From Methylobacterium sp. NMS14P (GTDB taxonomy: Bacteria; Pseudomonadota; Alphaproteobacteria; Rhizobiales; Beijerinckiaceae): a stretch of 64,000 nt of DNA. Below, one piece after another: positions 21,154 through 29,604 of this stretch. Under the pieces are notes generated by a model. The model was not told the origin of the DNA and did not search any database. It saw only the letters and a list, made by a program, of their open reading frames with translations. Position numbers and translations under genes: made by a program. Where the stretch lies: NCBI RefSeq assembly GCF_028583545.1, contig NZ_CP087106.1, positions 1,116,001 to 1,180,000 on the forward strand. The letters run 5' to 3'. Every line of letters starts with the position of its first letter. Position 1 is the stretch's first letter.

Positions 21154-21741
21154 ATGCGCATCAACGTCATCGATGGCTACGCGGAGAACGCCGACCGTCT
21201 CCGCGCGGCTCTCGAAGCCTCGTGCGTTGTCGGAGCCTGGGAGTGGGACCATGTCGGCGGCGCGGTCGTCTACGACGCGGGCGCGGCCCGGCTGCTGACC
21301 GGCAATCCCGACCTCGCCGACCGTCCGATCAACGGACCCATGGCCCTGGCTGCGGTGCATCCCGAGGACATGACGTGGCTGATGGACCACATGCTCCGGG
21401 CCGTCTGGTCCAGCGGGCTGGTTCTGGCCGAGTACCGCGTGTTCAAGGCGGACGGCTCCGTGCGCTGGCTCCTGAGCCGGGGACGGACACACCGGAACGA
21501 GGACGGCCAGCCGCAGCGCTCGCACGGCATCCTGATGGACATCACGGAGATCCGCGACGGCGGCGACCGCTACGTGGTCGGCAGGCCCATGGCGGGCGGA
21601 GACCCGCTGGAGCGGGCGGCCGACCTCGCCATCGCGCTCAAGGAGACGCTCACCGACGACATGCCCGCGGAGGTGCGGGCCGCCGCCGAACTGATGCTGC
21701 TGGGTCTGGGCCGCGCCCTGGCCCGCCGGATGACGCACTGA
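21154..21741 (+). CDS. PAS-domain protein (PAS_3 type), no output domain
   Basis: 195 residues. SD GGGGGGA is 9 bases before the ATG. Residues 20-130 form a PAS fold of the PAS_3 class: GAWEWDHVGGAVVYD, VHPEDMTWLMDHM, EYRVFKADGSVRWLLSRG, and GILMDITEIRD. A 60-residue helical C-terminus follows (ERAADLAIALKETLTDDM). There is no kinase, GGDEF or HTH module, so it probably signals by protein contact or is a sensor fragment. The ligand is unknown. Confidence 0.82.
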   Translation: MRINVIDGYAENADRLRAALEASCVVGAWEWDHVGGAVVYDAGAARLLTGNPDLADRPINGPMALAAVHPEDMTWLMDHMLRAVWSSGLVLAEYRVFKADGSVRWLLSRGRTHRNEDGQPQRSHGILMDITEIRDGGDRYVVGRPMAGGDPLERAADLAIALKETLTDDMPAEVRAAAELMLLGLGRALARRMTH

Positions 21742-22165
21742 GACGCTTCTTCGGACAGTCCAGATCCGACGCGCCGGAGACGGGTTCTCGGCGGCCGCGG
21801 ATCGCCCGCGCAGGCTCGAACCCGCCGCGCCTCGGCGGTCCGCACCGGAGAAATCGGGACGCGCGCGGGCGCACGTGGCATAAGGAAGCCGTTAAGACTT
21901 CGTGCAGGCTCATCGAAACGCCTGGATGGCGGCAACCGTCAGTCGAACCACCCGACGACGGGGCGGAATGCATTTTAATCCCGGCCCAGATGGACAAAAA
22001 TACATCCGCCGGACACGGAAAAGCGGCCCCGGAACCGTGGCCGGGGACTTGTGTCGCGGCGGCGGGCGCAACATATTCCTGACCGAGGCGCCAGCCTGGC
22101 GCCAGAGGTCCTGCGTGGGCCTCGCCCGAACACCACGCTGAGAGAGCCTCCGCAAGGAAACTCCC
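21742..22165. other. Intergenic region upstream of the Bax-inhibitor-1 gene
   Basis: 424 bases. The last 120 contain the likely promoter of the next gene; the rest holds no gene or repeat I can recognise. A GGCCCCGG/CCGGGG dyad near 22025-22046 may be structural. Confidence 0.4.
22049..22077 (+). promoter_or_regulatory. Housekeeping-type promoter of the Bax-inhibitor-1 gene
   Basis: TTGTGT at 22049-22054 and CATATT at 22072-22077 are separated by 17 bases. The predicted start lies near 22084, about 80 bases before the ATG. Only moderate consensus match. Confidence 0.4.
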
Positions 22166-22936
22166 ATGGCATTCGAGAACAGCCCCTTCCGGTACGGCGC
22201 CCAGCAGCCGACCGGCTACGCCGGCACCCAGGTCGAGGTCGACCAGGGCCTGCGCACCTTCATGCTCGGCGTCTACAACAACATGGTCGTCGGGCTCGGC
22301 ATCTCGGGTCTCGTCGCGCTCGGCCTGAACATGGCCTCCGTGGCGGCCTACCAGGGCACACGCCCGATCCTGACCCCGTTCGGTCAGACCCTCTACCTCA
22401 GCCCGCTGAAGTGGGTCCTGATGCTCGCCCCGCTGGCGTTCATCTTCGTCTTCTCCATGCGGATGGACCGGATGTCGGCCTCCTCCGCGCGGACGATGTT
22501 CTGGGCCTTCGCGGCGGTGATGGGCGCGTCGATGTCCTCGCTCCTCCTGGTGTTCACCGGGGGCAGCGTGGTGCAGGTGTTCTTCATCACGGCCGCGGCC
22601 TTCGGCTCGCTCAGCCTCTGGGGCTACACCACCCGGCGCAGCCTATCCGGCATGGGCTCGTTCCTGATGATGGGCCTGATCGGCATCATCCTCGCGTCGC
22701 TGGTGAACATCTTCTTCGCCTCGTCGGCCCTCCAGTTCGCCATCTCGGTGCTGGGCGTGCTGATCTTCGCGGGGCTGACCGCCTACGACACCCAGAAGCT
22801 CAAGGAGATGTATCTCTACGGCGGCTTCGACGGAGAGATGGCGGCCAAGATGTCGGTGAACGGCGCCCTGACGCTCTATCTCGACTTCATCAACATGTTC
22901 CAGTTCCTGCTGAGCCTGATCGGCGACCGCCGCTGA
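22166..22936 (+). CDS. Bax inhibitor-1 / YccA family membrane protein
   Basis: 256 residues, AAGGA before the ATG. A soluble N-terminus (about 35 residues) precedes seven membrane helices. The family signature is seen in GLTAYDTQKLKEMY near residues 205-218, with the conserved Asp pair region, and in the C-terminal ALTLYLDFINMFQFLLSL. Members are TMBIM-fold channels or regulators; bacterial ones are implicated in calcium leak or membrane-protease control. A strong terminator follows. Confidence 0.93.
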   Translation: MAFENSPFRYGAQQPTGYAGTQVEVDQGLRTFMLGVYNNMVVGLGISGLVALGLNMASVAAYQGTRPILTPFGQTLYLSPLKWVLMLAPLAFIFVFSMRMDRMSASSARTMFWAFAAVMGASMSSLLLVFTGGSVVQVFFITAAAFGSLSLWGYTTRRSLSGMGSFLMMGLIGIILASLVNIFFASSALQFAISVLGVLIFAGLTAYDTQKLKEMYLYGGFDGEMAAKMSVNGALTLYLDFINMFQFLLSLIGDRR

Positions 22937-22959
22937 GCCAGCCCGAACGGCGAGACGAG

Positions 22960-22994
22960 GAAGCCCCGGCGGGAGACCGCCGGGGCTTCTTTTT
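22960..22994 (+). terminator. Intrinsic terminator of the Bax-inhibitor-1 gene
   Basis: A 13-bp perfect stem GAAGCCCCGGCGG / CCGCCGGGGCTTC with loop GAGA is followed by five T, 23 bases after the stop codon. Confidence 0.92.
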
Positions 22995-23031
22995 GCCTCG
23001 CCGGCGGGCGCGGATGCGCTAAGCTCGGGCC

Positions 23032-23925
23032 ATGCCCGCGATCTCCGGCCTCTCCGCCTTCCCGATCACGCCGAGCGACGCCGACGGCCGCGTCGACGCC
23101 GACGCGCTGCGCCGGCTGCTGGAGCCCCTGGCGACCGCCGGGGTCGATTCGATCGGCCTGCTCGGCAGCACCGGGACCTACGCGTATCTGAGCCGGGAGG
23201 AGCGGCGTCGGGCGGTGGCGATCGCCGCCGAGACCGTGGGCGGGCGGGTGCCGCTCCTCGTCGGGATCGGCGCCCTGCGCACCGACGAGGCCGTCCGCCT
23301 CGCGCAGGACGCGCGGGCGGCCGGCGCGGATGCCGGGCTCCTCGCCCCCGTCTCCTACACGCCGCTCACCGAGGCCGAGGTCGAGGCGCATTTCGCCGCC
23401 GTGGCGGAGGCGAGCGGGCTGCCCCTCGTCCTCTACGACAACCCCGCGACCACGCATTTCCGCTTCACGCCGGCGCTGATCGGCCGGATCGCCCGCCGTC
23501 CCGGGATCGTGGCCGCCAAGTGCGCGGCGCCGGAGCCGGCGCAGGCCGCATCCGGCGTCGCGACCCTGCGGGGGGCCGTCCCGGCGGGCTTTCCCGTCGG
23601 CTTCAGCGGCGACTGGAACGTGACCGAGGCGCTGATCGCCGGCGGCGCGGCGTGGTTCAGCGTGGCGGGCGGCCTGTTCCCCCGGGCCTGCCTGGCGATC
23701 GTCCGGGCCGCGGCGGCGGGCGAGACGGAGCGGGCCCGCGCCCTCAACGCGGAACTGGAGCCCCTCTGGACGCTGTTCCGAACGCATTCCAGCCTGCGGG
23801 TGGTCTACGCCCTGGCCGATCTCATGGGCCTGTGCCGCGCCGAGCCGCCGCGGCCGATCCGGCCCCTGGCACCGGAGGTGGTGGCCGAGATCGCCGCGAC
23901 ATTCCGGCGCCTGCGCCTGTCCTGA
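23032..23925 (+). CDS. DapA/NanA-family aldolase (dihydrodipicolinate synthase-like)
   Basis: 297 residues, class I aldolase TIM barrel. GSTGTYAYLSREER is the GxxGE/T-type phosphate/carboxylate-binding loop. LYDNPATTHF carries the catalytic Tyr. Lys in GIVAAKCAAPEP is the expected Schiff-base lysine. It differs from true DapA in these surroundings, so pyruvate-dependent aldolases of sugar-acid breakdown are equally likely. It stands alone after a terminator. The true lysine-pathway dapA is probably elsewhere. Confidence 0.82.
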   Translation: MPAISGLSAFPITPSDADGRVDADALRRLLEPLATAGVDSIGLLGSTGTYAYLSREERRRAVAIAAETVGGRVPLLVGIGALRTDEAVRLAQDARAAGADAGLLAPVSYTPLTEAEVEAHFAAVAEASGLPLVLYDNPATTHFRFTPALIGRIARRPGIVAAKCAAPEPAQAASGVATLRGAVPAGFPVGFSGDWNVTEALIAGGAAWFSVAGGLFPRACLAIVRAAAAGETERARALNAELEPLWTLFRTHSSLRVVYALADLMGLCRAEPPRPIRPLAPEVVAEIAATFRRLRLS

Positions 23926-24006
23926 GCGACCGCGTCGCGCCGGTCGTTCCGGGGCCGCCCGGGATGACGGCGTGGAGCGTCGCCCGGCGGCCGCCTCTCG
24001 CCGCGG

Positions 24007-24381
24007 TCAGACCGCCGTCGGCGCGGGCTCCAGCACGGCGATCACCCGGGCGAGCTCGGTGCCGCGCTTCAGGATCTGGCCGCTCGCGGCGACGACCGCG
24101 TAGGCCCCCTGGCGACGGGCGAGCCTGGGATCCTTCTCGATCCGGTAGAGCGGCATCTCGGAGGAGCGCCGGTAGATCGAGAACACCGCCTTGTCGCGGC
24201 GGAAATCGAGGGCGTAGTCGCGCCACTCCCCCGCGGCGACCTGCCGGCCGTAGAGGTTGAAGATCGTGCGGAGCTCGTCCCGGTTGAAGGCGATCTGCGG
24301 AGGGGCCGCGCGCGCGGGGAAGGGAATGACATGGCCCGCCGCCTCGTCGGGCCTCGACCCGGCGCTCGTCCTCTCGGTCAT
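24007..24381 (-). CDS. DUF2794 family protein
   Basis: 124 residues from MTERTSAGSRP. The conserved core is FNRDELRTIFNLYGRQVAAGEWRDYALDF (split across residues 38-66). RSSEMPLYRIEKDPRLA and QGAYAVVAASGQILKRG follow. These match the alphaproteobacterial DUF2794 family, whose function is unknown. It is divergent from the structured RNA and bluB. Confidence 0.85.
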   Translation of the reverse strand: MTERTSAGSRPDEAAGHVIPFPARAAPPQIAFNRDELRTIFNLYGRQVAAGEWRDYALDFRRDKAVFSIYRRSSEMPLYRIEKDPRLARRQGAYAVVAASGQILKRGTELARVIAVLEPAPTAV

Positions 24382-24547
24382 CACGGCTCCCGTGCATCGA
24401 TGCTTTGCCGGATGATGGGCCTCGCCGTTGCGGCCCGCAAGGGTCGCGATCGCCGTGTCCCGCGAGACACGCCCAAGCGACAAAAAACACGGTTTGGCCC
24501 GATTCACGCCTTTTGCGGGCCTCGTTGCAGCACGACAACAGGCGCCG

Positions 24548-24683
24548 AACCTCGCCGGGTTGTGCCCGGTCGGCGACCGACACCCAGCTCCCCAGCCATC
24601 GGTCGCCGCTCGGGATCCCAGGATCCGGCACTCCGAGGTTTCGAGACCCAAGACTTCAGGCCGCCCCTCGGGCGGCCTTTTTT
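24548..24683 (+). ncRNA. Structured RNA with intrinsic terminator (6S-like candidate or bluB leader)
   Basis: An irregular long hairpin is visible. Closing stem AACCTCG (24548-24554) pairs with CGAGGTT (24634-24640). GTGCC-C-GG (24562-24569) pairs with CCGGCAC (24625-24631). The apical 10-bp stem CGGCGACCGA pairs with TCGGTCGCCG (24599-24608) around an 18-base loop. The 3' side between the two inner stems is open for 16 bases and could form its own small hairpin. An intrinsic terminator follows: stem AGGCCGCCC/GGGCGGCCT and six T (24678-24683). No plus-strand gene lies upstream, so the transcript must start here. Stem-bubble-stem with a 3' terminator resembles 6S RNA; a cis-acting leader for bluB is the alternative. 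I saw no B12-box. Confidence 0.5.
24658..24683 (+). terminator. Intrinsic terminator in front of bluB
   Basis: A nine-bp stem with loop CTC and a run of six T, ending 43 bases before the bluB ATG. It ends a transcript starting in the divergent intergenic region. Confidence 0.88.
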
Positions 24684-24726
24684 CTGTTTCCCGTTGGGCC
24701 GGGGTTGCGGCTATGCCAGCCGCACC

Positions 24727-25365
24727 ATGGGCCCGCCCGCCTTCGACGCCGCCTTCCTGCACGACCTCGACGCGCTGTTCGCGTGGCGCCGCGACGTGCG
24801 CCGCTTCCGGCCGGATCCGGTCGACGAGGCCGCCCTGCGCGCCTGCCTCGCGGCGGCCCACCGGGCCCCCTCGGTCGGCAACAGCCGGCCCTGGCGCTTC
24901 GTGCGCGTCGCGGATCCGGGACGGCGCCGCGCGGTCGCGGAGAATTTCGCCGGCTGCAACGCCGCCGCGGCCGCGGGCTACGCGGCGGACCGGGCTGCCC
25001 AGTATCGCGGGCTGAAGCTCGCCGGCCTGCGGGAGGCGCCGGTGCATCTGGCGGCGTTCTGCGACGCGGCCACCGAGACCGGCCTCGGCCTCGGCCGGGC
25101 CAGCATGCCGGAGACCCTGGCCTACTCGGTGGTGGGGGCGGTGCAGTGCTTCTGGCTCGCCGCCCGGGCCCGCGGTCTCGGCGTCGGCTGGGTCTCGATC
25201 CTGGAGCCGGAGGCGGTCACGGCGATCCTGGCCGTGCCGGAGACGTGGCGGCTCGTGGCCTATCTCTGCGTCGGATACCCGGTGGAGGCGCACCTCGACC
25301 CGGAGCTGGAGCGCCACGGCTGGCAGCCGGAGGACCGGCGCGGCAGCGAGCTCTACGAGCGCTGA
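24727..25365 (+). CDS. bluB: 5,6-dimethylbenzimidazole synthase
   Basis: 212 residues. Nitroreductase-fold enzyme with the BluB features FAWRRDVRRFRPDPVDE, RAPSVGNSRPWRF (FMN binding), and GLGVGWVSILEP. It fragments FMN with oxygen to make the lower ligand of cobalamin. It stands alone rather than with cob genes. Its leader lies behind an intrinsic terminator, so it has either its own promoter in the last 40 bases or readthrough control. Confidence 0.9.
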   Translation: MGPPAFDAAFLHDLDALFAWRRDVRRFRPDPVDEAALRACLAAAHRAPSVGNSRPWRFVRVADPGRRRAVAENFAGCNAAAAAGYAADRAAQYRGLKLAGLREAPVHLAAFCDAATETGLGLGRASMPETLAYSVVGAVQCFWLAARARGLGVGWVSILEPEAVTAILAVPETWRLVAYLCVGYPVEAHLDPELERHGWQPEDRRGSELYER

Positions 25366-25562
25366 GACGCGCGCTCCGGGACCCGCGGAGCGGTGGCCGG
25401 CCGCAGGGCAACGGCCCGTACACCCTGGATCGTGGTTGCTCTTTTACCGTGCCCGGCGGATCCGCGGAATGACGCCGCATCAACCATAGCTTTTCTTGGA
25501 ACGGTAAGCTCGGCCGGAGATTACTTGCCCGCGTCAAGTCTAGCTTTGCGAGGATCGCGGTG

Positions 25563-26072
25563 ATGTCGGGTCGGGTAGCGGCTCTATTCGGTTTGGCCGG
25601 CGCGATGCTGGCCGGTTGTTTCCAGACGGCGCAGGCGCGCGAGGTCGTCCCCTTCGCGAACGGCGTCGCGCCGGGCTCGGTGGTGATCAGCGTGTCGCAG
25701 CGCAAGCTCTATCTGGTGAACGGCGACGGCACGGCGATCCGCTATCCCGTGGCGGTGGGCCGTCCCGGCAAGCAGTGGTTCGGCATCAAGCCGATCGACG
25801 GCAAGTACGTCGCCCCCGCCTGGTCGCCCCCCGCGGAGGTGAAGCGCGACAACCCGCGCCTGCCGAACCTCATCGCGGGCGGCTCGCCGCACAACCCCAT
25901 GGGGTCGGCGGCGATGACGCTGGCGGGCGGCGAGTACGCGATCCACGGCACCAACCGGCCGAACTCGGTGGGCACCTACGCGTCCTACGGCTGCATCCGG
26001 ATGTACAACCAGGACGTGGTCGACCTCTATGCGCGGGTCGATGTCGGCACGCAGGTCTACATGACCCACTGA
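25563..26072 (+). CDS. L,D-transpeptidase (YkuD), lipoprotein-like
   Basis: 169 residues. The ATG follows a GTG in frame; GAGG sits 10 bases upstream. The signal segment ends LAGCFQ, a lipobox-like site. The YkuD catalytic motif HGTNRPNSVGTYASYGCIRM occupies residues 128-147, with the nucleophilic Cys in YGC. The enzyme makes 3-3 or lipoprotein cross-links in peptidoglycan in the periplasm. It is monocistronic by spacing. Confidence 0.9.
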   Translation: MSGRVAALFGLAGAMLAGCFQTAQAREVVPFANGVAPGSVVISVSQRKLYLVNGDGTAIRYPVAVGRPGKQWFGIKPIDGKYVAPAWSPPAEVKRDNPRLPNLIAGGSPHNPMGSAAMTLAGGEYAIHGTNRPNSVGTYASYGCIRMYNQDVVDLYARVDVGTQVYMTH

Positions 26073-26085
26073 GGCCCGGCGCGTC

Positions 26086-26394
26086 TCACCCGGCCGGCGG
26101 GGCGGTCGCCTCGACGGCCGTGAAGGTCTCCAGGATCCGGTAGGTGTGCGACGCGCCGGCCGGCACGCAGTAGGAATCGCCCGGCGCGAGCGCCACGGTC
26201 TCGCCCTCCAGCACGAGCTCGGCCCGGCCGCTGACGACGTAGCCGACCGTCTCGTGCGCCGAGGTGGTCATCGGCTTGTCGGCGTTGGGCTCCTCGGCCC
26301 GCCACATCCGCATGCCGAGGCGCTCGCCGCGGGCGAGGGGGATCTCGCCGTGCGGGCCCGCGGCCGCGCTCCGGGCCGATACTGTCGTCGCCAT
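26086..26394 (-). CDS. Cupin-domain protein, predicted EcfG regulon member
   Basis: 102 residues. Single cupin barrel with HETVGYVVSGRAELVLEG and PGDSYCVPAGASHTYRIL; the histidine motif is only partly canonical, so metal binding is uncertain. AGGGAGG precedes the ATG. An exact EcfG promoter sits about 30 bases upstream. It could be a small stress protein or a regulator of unknown ligand. It is divergent from kdgT. Confidence 0.82.
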   Translation of the reverse strand: MATTVSARSAAAGPHGEIPLARGERLGMRMWRAEEPNADKPMTTSAHETVGYVVSGRAELVLEGETVALAPGDSYCVPAGASHTYRILETFTAVEATAPPAG

Positions 26395-26421
26395 CGTCGC
26401 CTCCCTCAGGTGAACCTGCCC

Positions 26422-26446
26422 AACGGGGCCCGGCGCCCGACGTTCC
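26422..26446 (-). promoter_or_regulatory. EcfG promoter of the cupin gene
   Basis: Read on the minus strand: GGAAC (26446-26442), 16 bases, CGTT (26425-26422). The predicted start is near 26414, 20 bases before the cupin ATG, leaving room for the AGGGAGG ribosome site. Exact match to the consensus. Confidence 0.7.
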
Positions 26447-26633
26447 GCGCCCGACAGCGCGACACGTTCGGCAAGCCCCGCGCCGGCGCGCCGCTTGACG
26501 GCCCGCGCCGCGCCCCGACAGGATGACGCACCGGTCCGAGAGGCGCCCGACAGAGGCGCGGACCGGCACGGCGTCCGCGACCCCGCCTGGGTCCGGCGCG
26601 TCGGCGGACGACCCGGATCGGGAGGGACGCGCC

Positions 26634-27644
26634 ATGCAGATCAAGGCGGCGATCGACAGGATTCCCGGCGGCCTGATGCTGGTGCCGCTCCTGCTCGGGG
26701 CCCTGTGCAAGACCTTCGCGCCGGGCGCCCCGGCCTATTTCAAGGGCTTCACGCAGGGGATCATGACCGGCGTGATCCCGATCCTGGCGGTCTGGTTCTT
26801 CTGCATGGGCGCCTCGGTCAGCCTGAGGGCGACCGGCACCGTGCTGCGCAAGTCCGGCACGCTGGTGGCGACCAAGCTCGTCGCCGCCTGGGCGATCGTG
26901 CTGGTGGCCGGACTGTTCATCCCGCCCGAGGGGATCCAGACCGGCTTCTTCGCCGGGCTGTCGATCCTGGCGATCGTCTGCGCCATGGATATGACCAATG
27001 GCGGCCTCTACGCCTCGCTGATGCAGACCTACGGCAGCCGCGAGGAGGCCGGCGCCTTCATCCTGACCTCGATCGAGTCCGGCCCGCTGATGAGCATGAT
27101 CATCCTCGGGGCCTCCGGGGCGGCGCATTTCGAGCCGCAGATCTTCGTGGGCGCGGTGCTGCCCTTCCTCGTCGGCTTCGCCCTCGGCAACCTCGACCCG
27201 AAGCTCCGGGCCCTGTTCGCCCCGGGCGGGCAGCTGATGATCCCGTTCTTCGCCTTCGCGCTGGGGAACACGGTCGACCTCAACAACCTGCTCTCGCCGC
27301 TGGCGGGGCTCGGCATCGTGCTGGCGCTGGCGGTGATCGTCCTGACCGGCATCCCGCTGATCCTGGCCGACCGGGCGATCGGGGGCGGGACCGGCACGGC
27401 GGGGCTGGCGGCCTCGTCGACGGCCGGGGCCGCCGCCGCCAACCCGCTGGCGATCGCCGCCGTCGCCCCGCAATTCGCCTCGTCGGCGCAGACCGCCACC
27501 GTGCTGGTGACGATCTGCATCATCGTCACCTCGATCCTCGTGCCGATCCTGACCGGACTCTGGTACCGGCGATTCGGGGCGGGCGTCGCGGAGGCCCGGG
27601 CCGACGCCGAGGCCGGCGCGCCGCTGGCGGTCCCGGCCGAGTAG
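26634..27644 (+). CDS. kdgT: 2-keto-3-deoxygluconate permease
   Basis: 336 residues from [20 protein letters not shown] lies 7-13 bases before this ATG, while an earlier in-frame ATG region is not gene-like. About ten hydrophobic helices. The family signatures are [24 protein letters not shown] (residues 9-32) and [20 protein letters not shown] [12 protein letters not shown]. It imports keto-deoxy sugar acids by proton symport in enterobacteria. No kdg pathway genes adjoin it, so the substrate here is not certain. Confidence 0.88.
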   Translation: MQIKAAIDRIPGGLMLVPLLLGALCKTFAPGAPAYFKGFTQGIMTGVIPILAVWFFCMGASVSLRATGTVLRKSGTLVATKLVAAWAIVLVAGLFIPPEGIQTGFFAGLSILAIVCAMDMTNGGLYASLMQTYGSREEAGAFILTSIESGPLMSMIILGASGAAHFEPQIFVGAVLPFLVGFALGNLDPKLRALFAPGGQLMIPFFAFALGNTVDLNNLLSPLAGLGIVLALAVIVLTGIPLILADRAIGGGTGTAGLAASSTAGAAAANPLAIAAVAPQFASSAQTATVLVTICIIVTSILVPILTGLWYRRFGAGVAEARADAEAGAPLAVPAE

Positions 27645-27663
27645 GCGCCCCGCGGCGGGTCCC

Positions 27664-27927
27664 TCAGAAGTCGACCGCGAGGCCCTTCACCTCCCAGTCG
27701 TCGTAGCGGACCGGCTCCAGGCCGCCGCGCCCCTGGCGCTCGGGCTTGGCGCCGATCTCGGCGGCCCGGGCGTCGATCGCCGCGCGACGCTCGGCGGCCT
27801 CGGCGAGGGCGCGCTGGGCCGCCGGGCTGAGGATGCGGGGCGGGGCGGCGCCGTCTCCGGCCTCCTCGGCCGGGTCCTGTCGGTGCGGGTCCTGTCGGTG
27901 CAGGTCTCGTGCGGTCGGCTCTTGCAT
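27664..27927 (-). CDS. Succinate dehydrogenase assembly factor 4 (DUF1674)
   Basis: 87 residues from MQEPTARDLHRQ. The N-terminus holds a short HRQDP repeat. The C-terminal signature RGGLEPVRYDDWEVKGLAVDF (last 21 residues) is the DUF1674/SdhAF4 motif, which binds flavinylated SdhA before complex II assembly. It is divergent from rsmB, as is common in this group. Confidence 0.88.
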   Translation of the reverse strand: MQEPTARDLHRQDPHRQDPAEEAGDGAAPPRILSPAAQRALAEAAERRAAIDARAAEIGAKPERQGRGGLEPVRYDDWEVKGLAVDF

Positions 27928-27982
27928 CGCGCTCGCTCGGGTGTGAGGGCGTGGGTCCGGAAACGTCGGATCTGGAGCAGAA

Positions 27983-29362
27983 GTGGCATCGCGGGACACA
28001 GGCCGCAACACGCGGAACGCAGCGGCACCGGGCGGGACCGGTCCGGACATCGCGGGACTGGGCGCGCGCCGCGCGGCGATGCAGGCGGTCGCGGCCCTGA
28101 TCGGCCAGGAGCGCGCCCCCGCCCTCGACGACGCCCTCGCCCAGGCGATCCGCGCCGAGGCGCTGGCGCCGGCGGATGCCGGGCTGGCGCGGGCGATCGC
28201 GGTGGCGACCTTCCGCCGCTACGGGCTGATCCGCGCCGCCCTGGCCGCGCGGCTCGAGCGCGGGCTCCCCGCGGCCAAGCCGCAGCTCACGGCCCTGCTG
28301 GCCACCGCGACCGCCCAGCTCCTCGACCTCGCGGTCCCCGACCACGCCGCCGTCGACCTCGCCGTGCGGCTCGCCAAGGCGGACACCCGCACGGCCCATC
28401 TCGCCGGGCTCGTCAACGCGGTGCTGCGCCGGATCGCCCGCGAGCGCGACGCGATCCTGGCCGCGGACGCCGACGCCCTGGCGGTCAACACGCCGGACTG
28501 GCTCGCCCGCCGCTGGGTCGCGGCCTACGGGCCGGAGCGCGCGGCCGCGATCGCCCGCGCCCATCTGGCCGGGGCCGCCATCGACCTGACCCCGCGGGGC
28601 GACGCCGCCGAGTGGGCCGCGCGGCTCGGCGCCGTAACCCTGCCGACCGGCTCCCTGCGCCTGCCCGAGAACGGCCCGGCCATCCCCGAGCTGCCGGGCT
28701 TCCAGGAGGGCGCGTGGTGGGTCCAGGACGCGGCCGCGGCGCTGCCGGCCCGCCTCCTGGCGCCGCGGGACGGCACCCGGGTCCTCGACCTCTGCGCGGC
28801 GCCCGGCGGCAAGACCCTGCAGCTCGCCGCCGCCGGCGCCCGGGTCACCGCCGTCGACCGGTCCGCCCCGCGGCTGGAACGCCTGCGGGAGAACGTCGCG
28901 CGGCTCGGCTTCGCCGTCGACGTCGTGGTCGCCGACGCCCTCGCCCTGGAGCCGCAGGACCACGACGCGGTGCTGCTCGACGCGCCGTGCTCGGCCACCG
29001 GGACGATCCGGCGCCATCCCGACGTCGCCTGGACCAAGGCCGAGGCGGATATCGGGCGGCTCGCCGCGCTCCAGGCCAAGCTCCTCGACCACGCGGCCGG
29101 GCTGGTGCGGCCGGGCGGCCTCCTCGTCTACTGCACCTGCTCGCTGGAGCCGGAGGAGGGCGAGGCGCAGGTGGCGGCCTTCCTGGCCCGCGATCCCCGC
29201 TACGCGCGGGTGCCTGTCCGGCCCGAGGAAGTCGGAGGCGCCGCGGCGCTGATCGACGACCGCGGCGACCTGCGCACGCTGCCGTGCCACCTGCCGGAGC
29301 TGGAGGGCGCCCGCGGCGGCCTCGACGGCTTCTACGCGAGCCGCCTCCGGCGGGCGGACTGA
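27983..29362 (+). CDS. rsmB: 16S rRNA (cytosine-5)-methyltransferase, RsmB family
   Basis: 459 residues, GTG start with GGAG 5 bases upstream. Residues 30-160 form the NusB-like RNA-binding domain. The SAM-binding Rossmann domain carries DLCAAPGGKT and VVVADALAL. Catalytic motifs are DAPCSATGTIRRHPD (Cys of motif IV) and CTCSLEPEEGE (Cys of motif VI). It is complete. It modifies C967 of 16S rRNA in E. coli; the exact site in this organism is by analogy. Confidence 0.9.
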   Translation: MASRDTGRNTRNAAAPGGTGPDIAGLGARRAAMQAVAALIGQERAPALDDALAQAIRAEALAPADAGLARAIAVATFRRYGLIRAALAARLERGLPAAKPQLTALLATATAQLLDLAVPDHAAVDLAVRLAKADTRTAHLAGLVNAVLRRIARERDAILAADADALAVNTPDWLARRWVAAYGPERAAAIARAHLAGAAIDLTPRGDAAEWAARLGAVTLPTGSLRLPENGPAIPELPGFQEGAWWVQDAAAALPARLLAPRDGTRVLDLCAAPGGKTLQLAAAGARVTAVDRSAPRLERLRENVARLGFAVDVVVADALALEPQDHDAVLLDAPCSATGTIRRHPDVAWTKAEADIGRLAALQAKLLDHAAGLVRPGGLLVYCTCSLEPEEGEAQVAAFLARDPRYARVPVRPEEVGGAAALIDDRGDLRTLPCHLPELEGARGGLDGFYASRLRRAD

Positions 29363-29465
29363 CCGGGCGCGCGGGCCGGGTTTTTCGGGAGGCGGGCCGG
29401 CGGTCCGCCTCCGCCCCGTCGTTCCGGGTCGCGCACCCGAGCCCGGAACCCAGACCCGCGCCGTG

Positions 29466-29501
29466 CCCCCTCTCCCGTGCGGGAGAGGGCTGGGGTGAGG
29501 G
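29466..29501. repeat. REP-like palindrome, copy B
   Basis: CCCTCTCCCG TG CGGGAGAGGG followed by CTGGGGTGAGGG. The hairpin core matches the copies at 12873 and 29583. Confidence 0.72.
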
Positions 29502-29568
29502 ACCGGACGCTTCCGGATCGCACGCCATCACGGTTCGGCCAGGGCGCGCCACGTCCGGACAGGCCTGA

Positions 29569-29604
29569 TCCCTCACCCTGTTCCTCTCCCGCACGGGAGA
29601 GGGG
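29569..29604. repeat. REP-like palindrome, copy C (inverted)
   Basis: CCCTCACCCTG precedes CCTCTCCCG CA CGGGAGAGGGG. This is copy B in reverse orientation, about 70 bases away, so the two could form one large cruciform or hairpin. Confidence 0.72.

Noticed and set aside
24540..24726. A cobalamin riboswitch upstream of bluB
   Set aside because: No B12-box sequence or the characteristic GCCACTG helix is visible in the leader, and the fold found is a single long hairpin instead.
25498..25530. GGAAC before the L,D-transpeptidase gene
   Set aside because: No CGTT-like -10 box occurs 16-18 bases further on.
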